Assembly (NCBI GenBank): GCA_019421345.1
Contig: JAHZFL010000014.1
Span: forward strand, 22,161-86,160
Origin: Roseburia sp.
Lineage (GTDB): Bacteria; Bacillota; Clostridia; Lachnospirales; Lachnospiraceae
DNA: 64,000 nucleotides
Direction: 5' to 3'
Position 1 is the stretch's first letter; the number at the start of each line of letters is the position of its first letter. Made by a program: the position numbers and the translations under genes. The notes beneath the pieces were generated by a model. It saw only the letters and a program-made list of their open reading frames with translations, ran no database searches and was not told the DNA's origin. Of this stretch, positions 60,125-64,000 are shown in pieces.

Positions 60125-62549
60125 ATTTCTTCAAAACATGAAAGGAAGGGGGGCAAAATGGTCTATTGAGTTAGGTATTACTCTGTTGATAGGAATATTA
60201 TCTGTATTTATTTTTAGAGAATACCTATTCAATGGTGAAATATTCGCTGCACAAACAGGGATCAAATCAGATTTGATCAGAATAAATCTACCAACCTATA
60301 TTCACCTATATGATGCCTTAACACAGGGATTTCATTTATGGTCATGGGAAATGGGATTGGGTACGGAGATGATGACCCATGCAGATTGCTATTTTGACCC
60401 TTTTACTTATATTATGTTTATAGGGGGAAGGGATAATATTGCTAATCTGATGGTTTGGTCGTTAATAGCTAAAATACTTTGTGAAGGGTTAGCTTTTTCC
60501 TTTTTTATACGTAAATATTGTAAACACAATTCATCTGTAATAATATCCTCGGTGGTGTATGCATTTTGTGGATACTCTTTGATCATGGGATATAACTTTG
60601 CAATAGGAACGGTGTTGGTATATTTTCCATTAGTATTAAAGGGTGTTGATGATTATTTAGAAAAAAGTTCAAAAAAATTACTTGTTTTTTCTTTATGTCT
60701 TGTAGGAATGCTATCTTTTTATTTGCTTTTTGTTACAGGAGCGTTGACTTTTGTATATTTGGTTATAAGATGTATTCAGCAAAAGAAAAATATTGCTAAG
60801 GCAGTATTGCAGCTATTTTTTGCCGGTTTAATATCCATATGCGTATGTGCATTTACATTATTCCCACAAATATACCTTTTGCTCAATAATGCTCGGACAA
60901 ATAGTGCAAAAGATGTAGTATGGAGTATGGAGTTAATAATACCGTCTCTTAGAACCTTGGCTACAATGTTAATACGATCAATGGGATTAAATCTTCTGGG
61001 AGACAATATAACAACCAATTTTATTATGCTTCCTGATTCAGATTACTATCAGATAGAAGGGTTTGTTACATGTCTTTTTCCAGTGCTGTTTGCACACCTA
61101 TGGAAATTAAGAAAAGATAAGCATAAGGAAATAACACAATGGTTCGGTTGTATTTTAATCTTTACATTATTTCCTGTTTTTTCATATATTTTCAATGCGT
61201 GCTCAACAATTAATTACAGATGGATGTTTTGTATTCATATTGCATTGTGTTGCATGATAGCTATGGCAATAGATGCCATAATAGATAATGGAAAGATAGA
61301 TATACGTACAACATGGATTAGTTCTATTTTTAGTGCGTTATGTTGTTTTTTGGTTATGGCTTATCTTTTCAAAGAAAGAGGATACGATAAGCAAACGGCT
61401 GTTAATCATCTAATGTCAAATGGGAAGTACTTTTTTATCGTAGTTATTATTTATATTTTATTTATAGTGATTACTTACATGACAAATTATGTAAAGAATA
61501 AAAAAGTGAGACCTTACCTCATTTATAGTGTGCTCTTTTTAGTGATGTTTGTTGAGTTGGGAGGGAATTATTCGGAATGGTATGGAAAAAATTTGAAAAA
61601 TGAATTTGAAGTTGGTAGTCAATATGGCTATGACGATAGTAGTGCGGCAATTATAGAAAAGATAGCTAAAAGTGATAATTCGCCCTTTTATAGAATATAT
61701 AAGGATTTTGACTCTGTATATGATTTTTTTCAAATTCCATCTGATAATGACGCCATGGCTCAATCTTACTATGGTCTAAAAAGCTATTCATCTCAAAACA
61801 ATCCGGAATATATTAACTTTTTACAGAAGTTAGGAGTATATGTAGCGTGTGTTCCGGATGTTGGGCAATTAAGGGCGGCAAATGTAAAGCCTGAGGATTT
61901 CAATGGTCCACAGTTAAATTATATAAATGGAATAGATGATAAATATCAGTTGTTAGATTATCTTGGAGTCAAGTATTATTTGAAACGTTCAAGTGATACA
62001 TTTTCCATTGATTTGAGTAAGTTTAAGTATCTATATAGTGAAAATGGAATAGATGTATATGAGAATACAATGGCATATGAGTTAGGTTTTGTTAATAATA
62101 AATATATGAGATATGATGATTTCATTAAATTATCCTATGATGATAGACTGTCTAAACTTTTAGATACAACAATTTTAGATAATGAAGAATATGATAATTT
62201 TCCAGAAAATTCGTCAAGTTTAAATGCAAATAGCTGTAATGTTATTAGTTTCTCAAGTGATAACATAAAGATGAAAGCTAACATCGAGGATCAACAAGCA
62301 ATGTTAAGCTTCTCTATTCCTTATGATGAAGGCTGGATGGTTTTTGTAGATGGGGAAAAAGTTGATACATCAAAAGTCAATATTTCTCTCTTGGGAGTTA
62401 AGTTGACAAAAGGAGAACATATTGTAGAAATAAAATATGTGTCAAAATCATTTATAGTAGGATGTGGTATTACAGCACTTTCTGTCATTGCGATAGCGTT
62501 AATATATTTATATCAAAGAAAGAATAAAGTAAGAAATTCTAATTGCTAA
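60105..62549 (+). CDS. YfhO family membrane glycosyltransferase, copy 2
   Basis: An 814-residue GT-C-type protein with the same layout as the protein at 46892: first outer loop with SDLIRINLPTYIHLYDAL and WSWEMGLGTEMMTHADCYFDPF, about 12 segments, a C-terminal outer domain with SFSIPYDEGWMVFVDGEKV (the YfhO end motif) and a final membrane segment. It is strongly A/T-rich, unlike copy 1, so the two were acquired separately rather than duplicated in place. It is coupled to the upstream acyltransferase, hinting at joint decoration of one glycan. A terminator-like hairpin follows at 62630. Confidence 0.9.
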   Translation: MNSNRDRFLQNMKGRGAKWSIELGITLLIGILSVFIFREYLFNGEIFAAQTGIKSDLIRINLPTYIHLYDALTQGFHLWSWEMGLGTEMMTHADCYFDPFTYIMFIGGRDNIANLMVWSLIAKILCEGLAFSFFIRKYCKHNSSVIISSVVYAFCGYSLIMGYNFAIGTVLVYFPLVLKGVDDYLEKSSKKLLVFSLCLVGMLSFYLLFVTGALTFVYLVIRCIQQKKNIAKAVLQLFFAGLISICVCAFTLFPQIYLLLNNARTNSAKDVVWSMELIIPSLRTLATMLIRSMGLNLLGDNITTNFIMLPDSDYYQIEGFVTCLFPVLFAHLWKLRKDKHKEITQWFGCILIFTLFPVFSYIFNACSTINYRWMFCIHIALCCMIAMAIDAIIDNGKIDIRTTWISSIFSALCCFLVMAYLFKERGYDKQTAVNHLMSNGKYFFIVVIIYILFIVITYMTNYVKNKKVRPYLIYSVLFLVMFVELGGNYSEWYGKNLKNEFEVGSQYGYDDSSAAIIEKIAKSDNSPFYRIYKDFDSVYDFFQIPSDNDAMAQSYYGLKSYSSQNNPEYINFLQKLGVYVACVPDVGQLRAANVKPEDFNGPQLNYINGIDDKYQLLDYLGVKYYLKRSSDTFSIDLSKFKYLYSENGIDVYENTMAYELGFVNNKYMRYDDFIKLSYDDRLSKLLDTTILDNEEYDNFPENSSSLNANSCNVISFSSDNIKMKANIEDQQAMLSFSIPYDEGWMVFVDGEKVDTSKVNISLLGVKLTKGEHIVEIKYVSKSFIVGCGITALSVIAIALIYLYQRKNKVRNSNC

Positions 62550-62629
62550 ATAAGTTGTTAGGTGTAATATCTGTATTTTAACTGTAAATGAATCAGTAAT
62601 GTTAATGGGAATTATGCTGGAAAATTGCA

Positions 62630-62683
62630 GGAGGTGCATTGGAAGAAAATAAACACTTCTAGGCATCTCCCAATTTTGTTTTT
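62630..62683 (+). terminator. terminator-like hairpin after the second YfhO gene
   Basis: GGAGGTGC (62630-62637) pairs with GCATCTCC (62663-62670, one G-U), with an inner GAAG/CTTC pairing and then a T-rich tail TTTTGTTTTT (62674-62683). The rest of the 300-base gap (62550-62849) shows only the promoter listed below. Confidence 0.5.
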
Positions 62684-62778
62684 CATTACACATTTCTTTG
62701 ATGGTGGAAATTATGAAAATACATAAGAAAAGGAAGCTTGTTATCAGCACGTCGAGTGTTTGTTACACTTACTATTAA

Positions 62779-62808
62779 TTGCAAGCTAAACTGTGTCAAG
62801 AATATATA
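62779..62808 (+). promoter_or_regulatory. possible promoter of the GT87-like gene
   Basis: TTGCAA (62779-62784), an 18-base spacer, TATATA (62803-62808), in a very A/T-rich context that makes chance matches likely. Confidence 0.4.
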
Positions 62809-62849
62809 AATATAGTATATTTTTAGGATAAATGATCAAGGAGCAAAGT

Positions 62850-63959
62850 ATGAAAAAAATAGAATTAAGTAAGCGAAAGGTAATATTTTATTATTTAATC
62901 GCAATATGTGTATTATATTTTGTCTATTATTTTTTGCAGGTATTGGTAGATGGCAAATATTTTATGTCGATATTTCCTATTGTATCCGACAATACATTTA
63001 TGGATCATTTTAATTCTGTAAATGATGCGAAATATGACCCATATAACGACAAATTTTCCAATTATCCGGCAATGGCTTGCTTAATATATAAGGCATTTTT
63101 AGCAATGGTGCCAGCAGAGTTTAGAGGTGGGGACGGTTTTGCCTTAAGAAATACACAGACAGCAATGCTGCCATTTATTATTTATATAGTATTCATTATA
63201 TGGTTTATTCAAATGATTGTGTATAAGAAGAGTTTATTAGAGAATAATAGTAAAATTCTTTTTTCTGTAATTGTTCTTTTGAGCACACCTATGATTTTTA
63301 CCCTTGAAAGAGGTAATTTGATTCTGTTAAGTTTTGTATTAACAATGTTTTTTGCATTTTATTTTGAGAGTGAGAATAAGGTATTGCGAGAACTGGCGTT
63401 TATTGCCTTGGCGATCGCAGCGGGAATAAAGATATATCCGGCAATTTTTGGATTTTTGCTATTAAAAAGAAAACGCATTAAGGAAACGGTGCGCCTTGTG
63501 TTATATGGAATAATCGCATTTGTAGTTCCGTTTTTTTATTATGACGGTTTTAAGTCTCTTAAGAGTATGATAAATGCGCTGGGATATATGACTAATTACT
63601 CGGATGTATACGGATATGGAATTAATATATCATTATATAATATTATTGAGACTTTTGGTATTATATTTAATGTAAAAATGAGTGATACACTTATTGTATG
63701 TATATCTGGGGTTGTCATTGGTCTACTTTTTATAGGATTTTTTGTATTAAAGAAGAGGTGGCAGGAGTTACTCTGCATCACTTTGATTTTAATTTTCTTT
63801 CCTAAGACAAATTATTATTACGCTATGATATTCATACTAATTCCATTCATTGAATTTTTAAATAATTGTCAAGAAAAACAAGAAAAATGGAGTTTTGTTG
63901 AATATATTGGCTTGGCTATTTTTGCAATCATAGTAATACCATGGGGAGACTGTAATTAA
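62850..63959 (+). CDS. GT87-like (DUF2029) membrane mannosyltransferase-type protein
   Basis: A 369-residue polytopic protein of GT-C type. The outer loop has DPYNDKFSNYPAMACLIYKAF, LERGNLILLSFVL is the GN-containing family segment, and AAGIKIYPAIFGFLLLKRKR is the typical KxxP motif of the GT87 family, whose known members add mannose from polyprenyl-phosphate-mannose. ATG 62850 follows AAGGAG by six bases; an in-frame ATG at 62832 overlaps that site. The frame closes with TAA, so the gene is complete although it sits at the window edge. It is A/T-rich like its neighbours. The remaining 41 bases show nothing. Confidence 0.8.
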   Translation: MKKIELSKRKVIFYYLIAICVLYFVYYFLQVLVDGKYFMSIFPIVSDNTFMDHFNSVNDAKYDPYNDKFSNYPAMACLIYKAFLAMVPAEFRGGDGFALRNTQTAMLPFIIYIVFIIWFIQMIVYKKSLLENNSKILFSVIVLLSTPMIFTLERGNLILLSFVLTMFFAFYFESENKVLRELAFIALAIAAGIKIYPAIFGFLLLKRKRIKETVRLVLYGIIAFVVPFFYYDGFKSLKSMINALGYMTNYSDVYGYGINISLYNIIETFGIIFNVKMSDTLIVCISGVVIGLLFIGFFVLKKRWQELLCITLILIFFPKTNYYYAMIFILIPFIEFLNNCQEKQEKWSFVEYIGLAIFAIIVIPWGDCN

Positions 63960-64000
63960 TTCTGTGTAAACTCTAAATGAGCTATATATCCTCTTGGATT

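Overview
The window is one very large cell-surface polysaccharide locus, almost all on the + strand. Tight gene spacing with many overlapping starts and stops, AGGAGG-type ribosome sites, a GH25 muramidase and a GH43-like enzyme that both carry Gram-positive wall-binding repeats, YfhO-family membrane proteins, and O-antigen-style Wzm/Wzt transporters without an outer membrane all point to a Firmicute of the class Clostridia, most likely a gut Lachnospiraceae. The genus cannot be fixed from sequence alone. No tRNA, rRNA, CRISPR array or intact insertion sequence was seen.

Layout. (1) 101-8611: rfbA and rfbC (dTDP-rhamnose; rfbB and rfbD are not in the window), a Wzm/Wzt exporter whose ATPase has a C-terminal glycan-recognition domain, a methyltransferase gene plus a kinase-like gene that together resemble a split O-antigen chain terminator, a polyisoprenyl-phosphate sugar transferase, and a chain-length regulator with a degenerate kinase domain. 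(2) 8601-27517: many glycosyltransferases, a Wzy-type polymerase, a Wzx flippase, an epimerase, an acyl-carrier-protein/FkbH/acyltransferase cassette, and three copies of a two-gene membrane module (large polytopic half plus smaller half with a C-terminal soluble domain). (3) 27609-39875: a second initiating sugar transferase, two GT2 enzymes, and, behind a near-consensus promoter, a second Wzm/Wzt pair without the recognition domain, UDP-galactopyranose mutase between two GlfT2-like galactofuranosyltransferases, an anchored beta-helix protein and a GtrB-like enzyme. (4) 39883-45048: convergent genes for a secreted GH25 muramidase and a secreted GH43-like enzyme, separated by a bidirectional terminator. 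(5) 45049-46891: an A/T-rich stretch with an acyltransferase on the - strand and a 30-bp perfect hairpin carrying the -35 boxes of two divergent promoters. (6) 46892-58396: a YfhO protein, then CDP-glucose synthesis (rfbF, rfbG) followed by a pyruvate-aldolase-like protein, a thiamine-diphosphate enzyme, two dehydrogenases, a GT2 and a dehydroquinate-synthase-like cyclase, which together look like a route to an unusual nucleotide sugar. (7) 58475-63959: a distinctly A/T-rich block (acyltransferase, second YfhO, GT87-like protein) that looks recently acquired.

Together the genes supply activated sugars (dTDP-rhamnose in part, UDP-galactofuranose, a CDP-linked modified sugar), start chains on undecaprenyl phosphate (two initiating transferases), assemble them (about a dozen cytoplasmic transferases), export them by three routes (two ABC exporters, one Wzx/Wzy set), and decorate them outside the membrane (acyltransferases, YfhO, GT87 and the split membrane pairs). 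The best candidates for undescribed biology are the CDP-sugar/aldolase/ThDP/cyclase cluster (49454-58396), the three split membrane pairs, the ACP-FkbH cassette, and the side-by-side presence of capped and uncapped ABC-export systems.
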